Shown here piece after piece: positions 33,545 to 45,654 of a DNA stretch of 64,000 nt. The translations under genes were made by a program, and so were the position numbers. Every line of letters begins with the position of its first letter. Within the stretch, counting starts at the first letter, position 1. The notes under the pieces were generated by a model. That model saw only the letters and a list, made by a program, of their open reading frames with translations. It did not search any database and was not told the DNA's origin. Origin of the DNA: Pleurostoma richardsiae (taxonomy: Eukaryota; Ascomycota; Sordariomycetes; Calosphaeriales; Pleurostomataceae); NCBI GenBank assembly GCA_030052745.1, contig JANBVO010000012.1:682001-746000 (forward strand). Reading direction: 5' to 3'.

Positions 33545-34862
33545 GAAGCCCGGCTCGGGAACGCACCAGCGCAGAAGAAGGTACGGGCAACGCTGCAGGG
33601 CCCGCGGCCGAGGCACGATCGAGTCCGCTCGCTCCTGGACAGTCATGGCGCGGTCGCTGAGAACTGGCCGGCGTTGAAGCCACAAAGTAACTGGAAATCC
33701 GACGATCCTCGCGGTAACTGATGTCTGAACGCCATGCAGGATGAACGCGCGGCTACGACGAGCTGTACGAGAAAAATGTATGATACCCGCCAGATCAGGC
33801 GAAGGCAATGAAAGCATGATTCGAAGGGTTGCAGTACCCACAGCTACGACTGGTCACTAACCAAATAGCCTTTCTTTTTCTTCTTCTTGCTCTCCTTCCC
33901 CTTCCGGGCCCAGTGTCCATACCCTTTAACCTTCCCATTTCTCACCTTCTCCCTGCCCATCATCATCCCCCATACAATATATCCGCACGGCAAGGTGGAG
34001 CACAAGGCGAGACCCATCCTTGATCCAGCTCTGTATTCCGAGCGGTATATCAACCGTGGGGCTAGCGGCGCGGCACGGAGCCGTCAACGAGCGGAAGCTT
34101 CTGGCGGTGAAGTGTCGCGCCGCACCCACGGCGTCGACGTCGTCCCGGAGGGTGGGCTGGGGGACACGGGCTGGTGGTTCCAAGCCTTTTGACCATGTGC
34201 TCTCTCTGCTTCGGACCTTGAAGCCGGGTGGTGGTCGCGTCGATACATACCTTTTCCACTGTTTGATCTGGAGAGTGTCTAGATGTGCTTTGACGTTCTG
34301 TTCTGACCTGCGTTTATGTGGCTATTTCCTGCAATGTGAGGATAGAGTGTTGGGCTCCTGAATGCCTCTCGTGGCCTTTTTATCATGGATGCAGCTCATG
34401 GCAAGAGGTGAGCTTTGTCGCACGGGAACTGAACGTAGTCCTAGACCTGGAGGAACTGGAAGGGAGGTAGATCGCTGCGTATCGCTGCGGTTCTGCCTGT
34501 CTGCCTGTTTGGATAGTGTCGCGTGAGCAAGGCTTCCGCTTGAGAGAAGTACCGATGGCCGTCTGTCTCGGTCATTCCTCTGGTTACTCTGAACCCGTAG
34601 TGAGTGGAATCTCATAGTGAGGATGACCTTCCCAGCTCCGTTCCATAAACCTAAAATGTGCCCTGCGCAATGGTTCTGCAAAGATTATAGAACCTTATTA
34701 AACTTTGACTCTCGGCCAGATCTCTCTTCCACCCTCACCCACACTTCACTAGACCGAGCAAACCACGCCCACATGCCCCAAGCTATCGCTCTGGTAACCC
34801 TGTTAAACAGTTTGGTCACAAACACTTACCCCACAAAACACCCTCTTAGCCTCCCGTTGAAG
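33545..34862. other. Intergenic 1.3 kb
   Basis: Pyrimidine-rich tracts near 33870-33990; no supported gene. The right end is the promoter of the secreted protein. Confidence 0.45.
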
Positions 34863-35526
34863 ATGATCACGCTCGGCGCTATCCTGGCGGTGATAGTCGC
34901 GGCTTCTCCCGCCCTCTTCGCAGTCGCCGGTGAGACGCCCAAAGGTAATAGCACCACCTTCACCCTTTGCCGACATGAGCGTCGCTTCTAACTGGAGACA
35001 GATCTCAAGTGCGGTAATGTCGACACCGCGGCTAAGCGCGATGTCATGCGGGGAACGTTCGACACCTGGAAGAGAGAGGGCAACTGCACCACGCCGGCTC
35101 AGACGTGCCGCCGCCACTGGTGCTTGAACACGAGCGCCTTCTACGTGAGTTTTCCTCCTACTCTCCTGGTCAGATGTGAGGGCACAAGCAAAGCTGACAT
35201 GGTGACAGATCTGCAATGTGAGTCCGTCTTTTGCACCTGGTTACCACCCGCCCTGGCCCAAGGGCCTAGTACTGACCTTACTCTGTCAGGACGATGACAA
35301 GGAGTTCACGATCGAGTGCAAGCACATCGCCGACTACGCCAGTATCATCGCTAAGCAATGCTGCACTAAGCCGTACACGGAGTCCAAGGGAATCTCCGGC
35401 GAGATGTCCACCGAGGAGGGCTGGAGCATCTTTGTCGCTTATGGTAACTGCAAGCATGGTCGTGATGCGGACAGGCCCGGTCCGGCGCCCGACCCATACA
35501 ACGGCAAGTGCGAGAGCGAGAACTGA
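34863..35526 (+). CDS. Small secreted cysteine-rich protein (effector-like) with a 9-nt exon
   Basis: Exons 34863-34944, 35002-35144, 35209-35217 and 35290-35526; 156 aa. The signal peptide is clear (MITLGAILAVIVAASPALFA). The mature part has ten cysteines, enough for five disulfides: KCGN, NCTT, QTCRRHWCLN, ICN, IECKH, KQCCTK, YGNCKHG and GKCES. The 9-nt third exon (ATCTGCAAT, I-C-N) supplies one of these cysteines and has canonical sites on both sides (GACAG and GTGAGT); skipping it keeps frame but removes a cysteine. The C-terminus is Pro/Asp-rich. Such proteins are exported and often act against competitors or hosts; the target is unknown and I know no named family for it. Confidence 0.75.
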
Positions 35527-35859
35527 GGAGGGGATCCCGGCTGCTTAGGGTATTGTTAGGGATTGGGGTGGTCAGCATGTGTTGCGCATTGCGAGCACTT
35601 GGGTGCTAGAGTATTAGAAGGCTGGGCTCCGTTTGTACTGTTTCGACGCAGGTCTGATTTGCTCTTTATCTCTGAGGTGGAGGCCTAGGCTACGTTGGGT
35701 TCGTGGATAATTCATATGACACAACACAGACACTTCCTCTCGTTTCTGGGGATACCAGGTTACAAGATGAGAGCTGCCTGTTTCGTCATGAGCAGTGGCG
35801 GGGCATAGCAGTGCGTCTATATACGTATAAAAGACGGCAGTTGCAGGTAATCTCTAGGT
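35527..35859. other. Convergent intergenic
   Basis: 3' flanks of the secreted protein and the HET gene. Nothing recognised. Confidence 0.5.
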
Positions 35860-37878
35860 CTAAAGGATCACCAGATCTTCCAGCTTGCACTCGCCAGCCT
35901 CCACCCAACTCATCGCCTCGCCACGCATGATTCCGTGGATGTAACACTCACCGACGACCTTATAACCAGATATTGCCTCATCCTCGTACACCGGACGCAG
36001 GACCATCGGCATCGAGCACCCAAGCAAGATACAGATAACATCGTCCTTCTGACAGGTTTCGAGGGCCATGCCGACATACCCACGAGATGTGGTTATCATT
36101 CTCCTGCGAACATTGATACGATCTCTCGCCATCAAGGCGTCCCTCAGCGTGACGGGATTTATCTGACCCTCAGGCGGCGGGTATGTAGTGGGCAGGTAGC
36201 TCGATATCGGTTTCCCACACACTCTGAACGAGGTATTACCGCGCAGAAACTTGGCCCCCCATTCGAGAATGTTGCTCTGTGCTAACTCTTTCATCGGGTT
36301 GGACTCGTCGAGCTCCTTCTCCTTCTCCAGTATCGCCGGCGTCCACAGAAGCCCGCTGTAGTCTTCCTGCAGCGGTTCGACGAGTATGTCCCGATCCGCA
36401 ACCATGGTCCGCCAGATCGCCTCTCTCACGCCGTCTTCACTCCCGTACGGATTCAGGGCCTGCGAAGACTGTTCGACGCTCTCTGGAGACCACCCGCGCC
36501 CCCACATGCAGCCCATGCCATCGAAAGTGTCGACTTTGAATCCTTTGACCGACAACTTTTGCTCATTGAGAAACTGAACAACCGGGGCGGAGGATCCGCT
36601 CGGACAGTGCAGTGTATTGCTGAGCGTGAGAGATGACGTCGTATGCTCGACCGTCCAGTCCGGGACCCAGGAGGGGAGGTCCAGCTCGCTGTTGGAACTG
36701 GTGTGCCGCAGGATCTCAAGAGACGACGTCGCATCAATGCTTGCCTTGGCGAAGTCCACATACACGTCCACCACTGGCGCTTGGTAATCTGGGGTGACAC
36801 GCCTGGTGAGATTGTCCTGCATCAGAGCCAGCAGACCGTATATCTTGTCTCTTGGGTTTGTCGCAAACACGTTACGGCTCAAGCTCAGGACGCGGTAGAG
36901 GTTGACCCTCTGGCTAGCGGACTGTTCGGCCTGCAGCTTGTGGATCTCGCCGACCACGAAGAGGCTGTTCCAGATCGCCACGTCGAACCTGGAGCCAGCA
37001 TCCTCGACCTCTCGGGTCATATGGATGTTGATGACCTCGTCTGTCTTATTCAGAAGCCAGAAGGCGCGGTGGATGTCAACCCACGGTAGGGTGTCGTTGC
37101 CGCATAGAACAGGCATGTCGTCGTAGCCTAAAGATGCCTCTTGCAAGATCCATGCGCGACGCCAGTATGGGCGCACGGCGAGCTGGTGCAGTGCCCTCCA
37201 CTTTCCCTCCCCAAACGTGGTGGGCTCTCGTCGCAGAAGACTTGTCAATTCAACAGCTGCGTCACGCCCGGTGAATGACCTGGATAGGGTCCGGACCAGC
37301 TCGATGGCTCCCTCGCTGTTGTCGTTGCTCGCCCCCAGCCAGATGATGGGCGACCACGCCTTTGTATAGATCTCCCGCATCCGTTTGACCTGCGTTGCCC
37401 GCTCCCCGTTGTCCTCCTGGTTGATGCAGATGGCATCAATCCAGAGTTTCCAGCCATCCTTGATGTACGCTTTATCGCGGAGCACTCGGAGACCTCGTGC
37501 GAGATTCTGCGTGACATACAACGGTTCGCCGTTAACGTAGATCTCACAGCGATCGCTGGGATCACCCCAGGTGTAACTCAAGGCTAGATAATCGCCCCAA
37601 GTGTAGCGAGGCTCCGGCAGGTTATCTGTGCTGCCCTTGTCGAATTTTGCTGATTGTAGTCGACTGCTTTGGGCCTTCCACCTGCTACGGAAGGTTGTCG
37701 TGTCTAGCAAAGCCTGGTCAGTGGATGGGAGCAGCCTCTGATACTCGGGTGTGTAGTGTTGGCTGTTGATCTCGAAGGTGTCTGTCCGGCACTTGATGGC
37801 CTCACTGCTGTCGCTGGCTGAAAGGATCGTGATGAGGCGGATCTCATCCGACCCTTCAGCAAGTCTCTGGTATCTCAT
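35860..37878 (-). CDS. HET-domain protein (HET-6-like)
   Basis: Single exon, 672 aa from the ATG at 37878 (MRYQRLAEG). The HET core lies at about residues 95-250: YLALSYTWGDPSDRCEIYVN, TQNLARGLRVLRDK, WIDAICINQEDNGERATQV, MREIYTKAWSPIIWLG and later WRRAWILQEASLG, all family landmarks in the right order and intact. NPRDKIYGLLAL follows at the usual spacing. The long C-terminal part (WVPDW, CYIHGIMRGEAMSW) is that of the HET-6 type. Its role is heterokaryon incompatibility or another immune-like death response, cytosolic. No N-terminal sensor domain is attached. Confidence 0.9.
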   Translation of the reverse strand: MRYQRLAEGSDEIRLITILSASDSSEAIKCRTDTFEINSQHYTPEYQRLLPSTDQALLDTTTFRSRWKAQSSRLQSAKFDKGSTDNLPEPRYTWGDYLALSYTWGDPSDRCEIYVNGEPLYVTQNLARGLRVLRDKAYIKDGWKLWIDAICINQEDNGERATQVKRMREIYTKAWSPIIWLGASNDNSEGAIELVRTLSRSFTGRDAAVELTSLLRREPTTFGEGKWRALHQLAVRPYWRRAWILQEASLGYDDMPVLCGNDTLPWVDIHRAFWLLNKTDEVINIHMTREVEDAGSRFDVAIWNSLFVVGEIHKLQAEQSASQRVNLYRVLSLSRNVFATNPRDKIYGLLALMQDNLTRRVTPDYQAPVVDVYVDFAKASIDATSSLEILRHTSSNSELDLPSWVPDWTVEHTTSSLTLSNTLHCPSGSSAPVVQFLNEQKLSVKGFKVDTFDGMGCMWGRGWSPESVEQSSQALNPYGSEDGVREAIWRTMVADRDILVEPLQEDYSGLLWTPAILEKEKELDESNPMKELAQSNILEWGAKFLRGNTSFRVCGKPISSYLPTTYPPPEGQINPVTLRDALMARDRINVRRRMITTSRGYVGMALETCQKDDVICILLGCSMPMVLRPVYEDEAISGYKVVGECYIHGIMRGEAMSWVEAGECKLEDLVIL

Positions 37879-38437
37879 CGTCAGCAACTCATGGACTCTC
37901 AGTTTGCGTTTGCCTTAGAAGCAAGCTATCTGCGATGCCTGACGGGACCCCGCAACTAATCTCGGCCACCTAAATCGAGAGGATTCCTCACTAACCTGCA
38001 TCTGGGAGCCGGTGCCGGCTTCTCTTGCCATTGCTCAAACAAGCCGCTCCGCCGCGTGGGCAAGGCCAATCAAAGATGTGCTCTCTCGCGCCTGGCTTTA
38101 TATCGATTTTGGGGGCATCAACGAGTGAGGACCCGTGGAACTGCGTTGTAATGGAATAAGAGACGGGATTTCTAACGCTTGTATGGATTTGCGAGCCCCA
38201 GCCGTGCAATTCATGCCCCCGCTCAACTAGGCAATTGGAGAAGCCAAGGCGCAAACTAAAGGCTGACTCGGGCTCGCCATAGAGGATGGAACGTAGTATT
38301 AGAGGCCTCTTAGACTGCGCCACGGCTCACATATACAAAGCCCGGGGCTGCCTGGAAGACGGACGGCCTGAACCCACAAGGCAAGCCAGATACACCTGAA
38401 TTTAGGATACATGTATAGGTGCGCTTTTCCCACTTCG
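37879..38437. other. Intergenic
   Basis: Promoter of the HET gene (minus) and 3' flank of the NLR gene. A CAG/GTTAGT junction near 37995 on minus may be a leader intron donor. Nothing else. Confidence 0.45.
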
Positions 38438-41400
38438 TTATGATTTAAGAACGGAAAACGTCATGTCCCCCGAATAAAGCGAAGTTGGGTTCCCTCCCGA
38501 AGCTGACAACGGATTCCGCATCTCTTCGAGCGCCTCTACAACATCTCTGCGATTCTGGCGTCGGTAGAATTGGATTCTGTGTGGTATCCGGCCGGAGACA
38601 TCCCCAGCTGCGGCACCAGCTCCGTCGTCTGTTCTGTCCTCGTCGACCTCGTCATCTTCGTCATCTTCGTCTTCGTAGTCATTCACATCTCGTTCCGCTT
38701 GTTTCTTCCAGTATCTGTCACCGGCCAAAAATTCCATGTCATAAACCTCGGTCTCTTCGTTAAGGCTCAAGTTGAAGTGGTCTAGGACTCCCTCAATCTC
38801 CTGTGCCTTCTTGTCTGAACTCTTAAATGCCGCATAGAAGAGCTTCAGTCGCGGGTCCTCGTCAGAGTCAACGGCATCAGGAGCAATCTGGACCCCGCCC
38901 GCCTCTAGCTTGCTTCGTTCTTCCTCTGGTATCCAAGCCCGATGGACTATGATCCAAATCCTAAACATTCTGCCGCTCGGATTCAGCAGGTAGTCAAATG
39001 AGAAGTCCAGTGACTGTCTCACAGGCCGATAATGATCGACCCAGTGAAATGCAGCATATTTGAAGAAAGCGCGCGGAGGGTCATCACGGCAGTTTTTCAG
39101 ATACTTGATCACTCTGTCGGTTCTCCATCTTTTGAATGGGATGTCAAACTCAAAAAGACCAATGTAGTCGGCGCAGACTTGGAGGAGATATCCATTTGCG
39201 TCCTTGAGTCGTATCGAATGCTTCCAACTTTTGTGGGACACGACACTCTGGGGCATGTTCTTGCGCTTGTCCTTTTTTCTCCTTCCCTGTTGATGATGGA
39301 GTAGATGGTTAACGGGCTGAGGCACTGCTAGGGAGAAGAGGCCCTGCGTAACTTGCTCCTGCTTATCCAAGAGGAACTCGCGAGCAGTTTGATGGACAAG
39401 GTAGACTTTGCGTCCCCTAATCCTAAGAAAATGGCCACAAATCTGTCGAAGATGGTTGGAAAACGGTTTGTGCAAGACCATGCCCAGTTCTTCCAGGCTG
39501 GAGATCGTAAAGGGCGACTTTGCATGAGCTGGGCCGTTTGAATCACCGCCGGACAACTGGTCTTTCACAGTAGCCGGCTGTCTTCCATGCGAGGTATTCT
39601 GGGCCTTCATAGCCTCGTTATCCTCTCCTTCCACCAATTGGGTCAGTTCTGCTTGTTGCAATCCTGTTTTGGCAGCCGAAGGTGGTTTGCGCTTGCCAGC
39701 GGCGAGATCTGCCGCCGTGTACTCGGCCAGCCGTGACCGAGCCAGCACGTCATCACTTGTCCTGGGATAATAGTCTTGGTAGACCTCGATAGCCGTGCAC
39801 ATTTCTTTGAGAGTCAACGGCCGGACGGCGCCAAGCACGAGCATCAGTGCTTTCCGGGTCTTCAGAGGCAAGGTTCTCCCAGAAAGGAGATTCTCATACA
39901 CGTCATCAAGATCTGTTGTCCTGAGGATCGACTCGAGCTGTGCCAGTGATATGCCGTCTACTTCAGTGTCCTCCACGAGCTTGATGACAAGGGATATCCA
40001 AAGGAATGTGAAGTCTGCGCCACTTATCAGTCGGTCTTCTAGACGGCACAGAACATCTTGAGACAGCTCGGATGTCTGTCCGAGCTCGGCAATCTTGGAT
40101 CGTGCGAATATCGCTATATCTCTGGCGATAGCTGTTGTCTCTTCTTCAGCTGGGAGCCTCATTTTATTGCCTCTTTCAACGTTCCGAAGCCCATCTATAT
40201 TTCCAACATCGTCCTCCCCACCGAGATGAAGTCTTTGTTGTATAGAGTTGTGTGGCCGGCTCAAGAGGATGATCTTCAGACATGCGCCACGCGTAGACAC
40301 TGGCCAAGAGTCGAAAAACATGGACAGGGCTTTGAGGAGCTCATCGAGGGATTTCCGCTCGCATTCATCCAGCCCGTCCAGAATCCAAATAACGTCTCGC
40401 ATAGATGGGTCTTGCATGATAGTCATTAGAATTGGCCAGAGAGACGAGAAACGTTGGAAGATCCGCTTCGGCATGCAGGTGTATTTCGTCATGACATGCT
40501 TGATGAGTTGTCGCTGGGAGCAGCACAGTTGTTGTAGGACTGCAGATATCGCAGCCGAGGCATTATCTTGATCCTCGAACCCGTCTTTGAAGAAAAAGTA
40601 GCAGATGTGCCTTCGCGGATAGGAACTTCGTTCGGTGAGGAAATGGTTGACTAAGAATTTGGCAATAACAGATTTGCCACAACCTGCGTCTGCTGTGATC
40701 CAGAGAAGTGCTGAATCTTTCAAGGAATTCCACTGTCGCCACTTGTTGTGCGACAGAACCCATTCGCAAGTCCCAGGCACGGCATCGTCAACCTGGCCTA
40801 GGTGGTGTTCATAGTCAGAGTTGAGCTCTTTCATACAAGCTTCCTCCCGGGGGCTGAATGCTGAACGTCACTTGTTAGTCCTGATTCTACTAGCATTTCG
40901 TCCAAAATTAACTGCTTACTTGAATCGTCTTCAGCTTTCGAGTCACCTCCCGAGTGGCTGATTAGCTCACTGATGGCGAATATCGCTGTCTGATACCGCT
41001 TATCCATGGGCGTCGGAAACTTGCAGATATTGGAATGGTGAGCGGATGAGGCAATGTCAAGTTCGTTGGGCCAACCTAGTGTGGCAGATTCCCTCTCAAC
41101 AACCTAGAATTGTCTGTCAGCTGGTCCGAGGTGCTATGGCGAACTGGAATGTCACAAAGACTAACGCGACAGTTTAATCCCACCATAGGCTGAGTTTCAT
41201 AGAAGCTCCGAATCTTGAATGTCCCTCCACGATATGCGAAAGAGTCCGAGATGCGCCTCAACATCTCGGAGTTGACCTTCAGGTCCTTAGAGAGCTTGGT
41301 GTTGGTTAGATATCCAAACGTCCCGACGCGGACAAGGGAAGTCCCGATACGGTCCCAAAACGCCAGATCAGAGCCGCGATGTGGCGTCGCGAAGAATACA

Positions 41401-42094
41401 ACACCACGAATACTGCCTAGGATGCCTGAGTAGTGCTCATTCTGCTCGTGAGCGCGAATGACCGCCTTAGAGCGTTAGGCAGAACCGCCATCTAATGCAG
41501 ACTGGAAATGTGTACCTGTTTGAACACCAGCCCTCCCAGGCTGTGACACAAGAAGACGATGGGTCTCTGTTGCTCCGTACGACTCCTCCTGACAGCCTTG
41601 AGGGCAATAAGTAGCTCTGATGCGAAGTCTCGTATGTCCGGATCTGAACGACTGAAATATGTCCTCGAGTTGTAACCAAACGTCAATACGCGCGCGTTGG
41701 GAATGTCTTTGCGCAGGCAGTCCTCGTCCTTGAGCCAATTAAGCCCCGTCGTTCGATCGGTCCATGTCTTACGTCGATGGCCATTGAGGCCGTGGATAGC
41801 GACAATGTCCACGCAGCCGACGCGGTCGGTCGGCTGCCCAACGAGCTCCTCAAGCCCGTACGGCGTATCGGTACCGGCCTCTTGATCGATGTCGACAATG
41901 GTATCCGCGTCGCTTGCGATATTAGTCACATCAGACGCCTTGGTGCTCCATGTGCTCCCTCCTTCCCCCTTATATATTGGTGCTCTTTTCGTCGCCGGCC
42001 GGTCCGCTTCGGCGTCTTCATTCCGGCTTTCGGTCGGGGTGGTGGAGCCTGGCTTTCGGAAGGGCCAGTGCAGAGAGCGGCGCATCGCGAGCAT
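38438..42094 (-). CDS. NLR: alpha/beta-hydrolase (SesB-like) plus NACHT
   Basis: Minus-strand exons 42094-41516, 41465-41166, 41103-40920 and 40860-38438; 1161 aa. N-terminal hydrolase: DIVAIHGLNGHRRKTW (oxyanion region), VLTFGYNSR, VFLCHSLGGLVFKQ with the nucleophile Ser in CHSLGG, and GVVFFATPHRGSDLAFW. NACHT follows: LLWITADAGCGKSVIAKFL (Walker A), VIWILDGLDECE (Walker B), ILLSRPH (sensor 1 region) and LWISLVIKLVE. The C-terminal half has FLLDKQEQV-type winged-helix features, but I see no ankyrin, WD or TPR repeats; it ends in a very acidic tract (DYEDEDDEDDEVDED). Hydrolase-NACHT proteins are fungal NLR-type receptors in nonself recognition. An ATG at 42085 is an alternative start. Confidence 0.85.
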
Positions 42095-45000
42095 GCTTGT
42101 CGGGTACTGTGAATATAGGTGAAATGCACCTGTCGGCCCATGGGCTTTCCAGCTGGATAATTTTGGGATGATTCTTCCATTGAATCCAGCAAAATCCAAA
42201 GCTGTCGTAAAAGTCACAAGAAGTTCGCAATGAGGCTGCGCCTACCCCACTCGACTACCATCAGCTGCGCCTCAGTCTTCATGCACCTTGTACTGCAGGG
42301 AGATTCTATATGGTTGCTTTGAGTGGCTCGTCCGGTTGCGCGGGCGCATCTTTTCAGAGCACAGCCACGTAGAGGAACTCATTCGACTTCAAGATCGCCC
42401 TATTCGTCATTGTAACTGACGATGCCCCTGAGTCTGGCGCAGTACCGGCCGAATCTTGACTTGATCGACTGATCGACCAGGCACAACCACAATCGACACT
42501 ATCTACAAATCAGGTTCACCAGGCTTTTTCGAAGTTTCAAAGACCTGATTCTTTCATTCACAGAGCACAACGATAAGTTCGGCCAGCGTTCCTCTTTCTC
42601 CTTGCGTCGACCATCTCTTGAAGTGAGACCGAAAGGATGTTCGTTGCCAGGGACCTTAGTCAAGTGACAGAGTTGTATGCTATTGGCGGTCACCAAATTG
42701 CGCTTGACGAACCTCCATATCGTGAGCACTTGAGTGGATGTAGTATTTACTAGTATATATGCAGAATGTGTATGTCTTGTGCACTGAAACTGATGCCCCT
42801 ATACTCGTTGCCATGTACTTAGACGTACTATATATGTGATTCCCATCCAGAGGAATTCGTCCAAACCGTAAACCAAGCAGATTTGACATCGGCATGTGTT
42901 CTTCTCCTGTGTAGATTCAAGGAAGAGAGCAGAAATTTCCTCCCAGGGACCCGCGTGCATGCGAAATCAGACCTGATAGATGACGTAACTTGAGGGTCGA
43001 ATGATACCCACCAAAATCTACCCTGTGTGAAGAAGTAATGGATTGATCTCTTTTTACATCCTCTCAAAAGACTTCTCTTAGATTGAGGGGCGTATACCCA
43101 TTCTGGTGCTTGTCTAGGTGTGCTCTAGTTGATGAACAAGCTACAGACCTTTTGGAAGTTCTGATGACGATGACAGTGACCCACGTCCCTTTGGACCGAG
43201 CCTGGCAGCTAACCATGCCCGGGGAGGTCTATGATAATACCACAAATCTCCTCGACTTCCCCACAACTCTCTACCACTAGCGCTCAGCATGTTACCTCTT
43301 AATTCTCTGATGGCATCTGCCCACCCACTGTCACTCATGTGACTCACGAGGAAACTCATATCTCTACGACATGGCTTCGCTCCGTTCTCGCCCGAGTTAT
43401 AGTTCCCAAAAATAGAGAACTATTGCTTCAGCCTTTCCAGTCAAACTTAGACAGAAGAATAAGGATAGTGGCTATACCACCAGACTGGTCAACTACAGGG
43501 TGGGGGAAGTCCCCGGTGACTGCAGACAGCGGCCTCAAATATACGACCGTTGCATCTGCCACCGGCTTAAAGGTTGGCACATCATGTGGTATGCGGCCAC
43601 TTGGGAGCCAATCGCCTCACGGTCTTCCCGTGTTTGGTATTACAGTGCAGAACTTGGCTGGATGTTGTCGAGATCGGAAGCTGCTGATTCGATACAGTGA
43701 GCAGTCATCTTGCGGCACAGCGTCTTGGAACCACTTTGACGACACCCACCGTATCCCCGCACAAGGGCAGATAGAGCTGCCTTCGGTCATAAATAAAGAC
43801 CGACAATGTCTTTGAGACTTGCGTTGATCGTATTGCCTGGCCTGTAGGTAACCTCCAGTTGGGCAATTCAGTGAGGATCGATCGACCCTTCGGCGAATTA
43901 GACGTTTCGGTTATTATCGTCCCCCGCAAACCCTTGGGGGAGGCATTGCGGGGAAGGCTAATGCAGCTTACCCTGCCCCCCAATAATGGGGGTGATAACA
44001 TGCAACGGTATTAGCCGAGCCGGTTACGTCGTTGAAGAGAGTTTGACGCCGGGCAATAAACGCCAGTCAAGGAACAAGTCCGGCAGTCCCGGTCGCTACT
44101 CGGTACAATCTGGGCCGTAAATCCCGTGCCATCTAAGCAAGACTCCAGGCCTGGTCACGTTGTCCTGACGGAGGCCCGCCGCTATAAACGGGTCGCCCTT
44201 GCCTATCTGTCGTGTCCATGTCCATGTTCGAGGTTCTACCTTTAATCAGGTGTGAGTGAGGGTTCCCCTGCGGAAACAGAACGCCAGAATGCCGCCGGTC
44301 ATCAGCCGCGGGGCAGAAGCGCATGGAGCGCGAGTTCCTAGGTGAGAACATCGGGGAAATATGAGACCCCTGTAGTAAGCACGCAGTCTATGTCTCAACC
44401 GTTATAAGGAGGGATGGGATGTCACAGCTTGTCATTGGGCTGGGACTATTATGGGATGCGATTGTTGGTTGAGATCGCCGCCCCTCATGTCTGCATAAGT
44501 GATTTGTCTTGCAGGGTCTCCTCACTCTTACCATCAAAACGCGGGAACGGTCGTCCAGGATCCTACACTAAGGGCATCGGATGGTCGGGGCTCGGCCGTG
44601 GCCCACTCTCCTTCACATATAGTTGACCAGAGTACCAATGACCCACCGGTAGTTCAAGACGATCCAAGACAACCCTTGGCGGTCGTGCGGGGCCCCGCAT
44701 TCTCATGTATCTCCTTCCGGTTTCCCCGGAATTCTTGAGCTTGGCGGATATAACTCGGACTTGGACGTCAGCTTCCTCTTTTGGTGACATATGAGCTGGC
44801 CTAGGCTGCCACGGGATGTATTGTGCTCCCCTATAGGACGTCACTTACTCTTGCACATCTCTCTTCTCCCCTATCCTGAAGAGACTCCCTCTTGAAAGAC
44901 GTGGCGGGGTTGTTCGCTGGCCATCCATTGCTCTGCGGGATGAGAGCCTATATCGGATGCAAGTTGTGTGACAGTTATAGATCACAGCAAGCAGAAAGCA

Positions 45001-45654
45001 AGGCATCCACCTTGTCTAATGGCTCCAGGAGTGTCTTATCCGGCCGGCTCGCGCGGAGTACACATGGGCCGCAGTATCCTGGATCCCCTCATCTACCCCT
45101 CAAGCGACATGCTGTCCTCTTGGCCGGGTCGCGGCAGGGCATACGGAAACGCTGACAGATCATGTAGAGACGAGGCCCAGCTGACCGTTGACATCCCGAT
45201 GACGCGGATGATCATGTCTTATTGGTGCCCTCAATGGAGCTCGAGAGGGGGCTGTGCCATCTCAACCATGGGGAAGCATCGGCAATGCTGGATAGACGGG
45301 ATCCCAGTCCTCTTCCCCGTTGTTGTTGCACAGTCAATGTCTAGTGACCTCAAGAGGTACCCTGAAAGCCGAGATTGGTACTTGGGTGCCGGCTTGATGT
45401 CGTGAGGGGGTGGCTCAACTGCATATGCAACTTGGATCCCGTGAGCTCTTCGTCGGCTCCGTCAGGGCAACAAAGCGGTTCCGCAAGGATCAATACTACA
45501 GATGATGGGAGAAGCGGGTTGTGGCAGCTCCGTATAACTGTCTCCTCTCATCCTCTTTCCCCCAGTCTTCTTCGCTTGTATCCTCATCACTTTCTGAAAC
45601 TAGCACTAAGACAATACAACATCATATCGACATACGCCGCACTTTGAAGTTACT
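42095..45654. other. 3.5 kb gene-free region upstream of alcohol oxidase
   Basis: The longest stretch without a gene. Frames are short and none resembles a known protein. A GC-rich inverted pair, CCCCGCAA at 43922 and TTGCGGGG at 43946, and a CCCCC-AATAAT-GGGGG hairpin at 43977-43992 are the only structures noted. The last 170 bases are a pyrimidine-rich leader before the oxidase start. It may contain a long regulatory region or an unrecognised non-coding transcript. Confidence 0.4.
43922..43953. promoter_or_regulatory. Inverted pair of CreA-type GC boxes
   Basis: GCGGGG matches the CreA/Mig1 consensus SYGGRG and occurs here in both orientations within 32 bp. Alcohol oxidase genes are typically glucose-repressed, but these boxes lie 1.7 kb from the start codon, so the assignment is inference. 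Confidence 0.25.

Noticed and set aside
42095-45654. Transposon insertion in the large gap
   Set aside because: I could not find terminal repeats, target-site duplication or transposase/reverse-transcriptase fragments by eye; a repeat search is needed to settle it.
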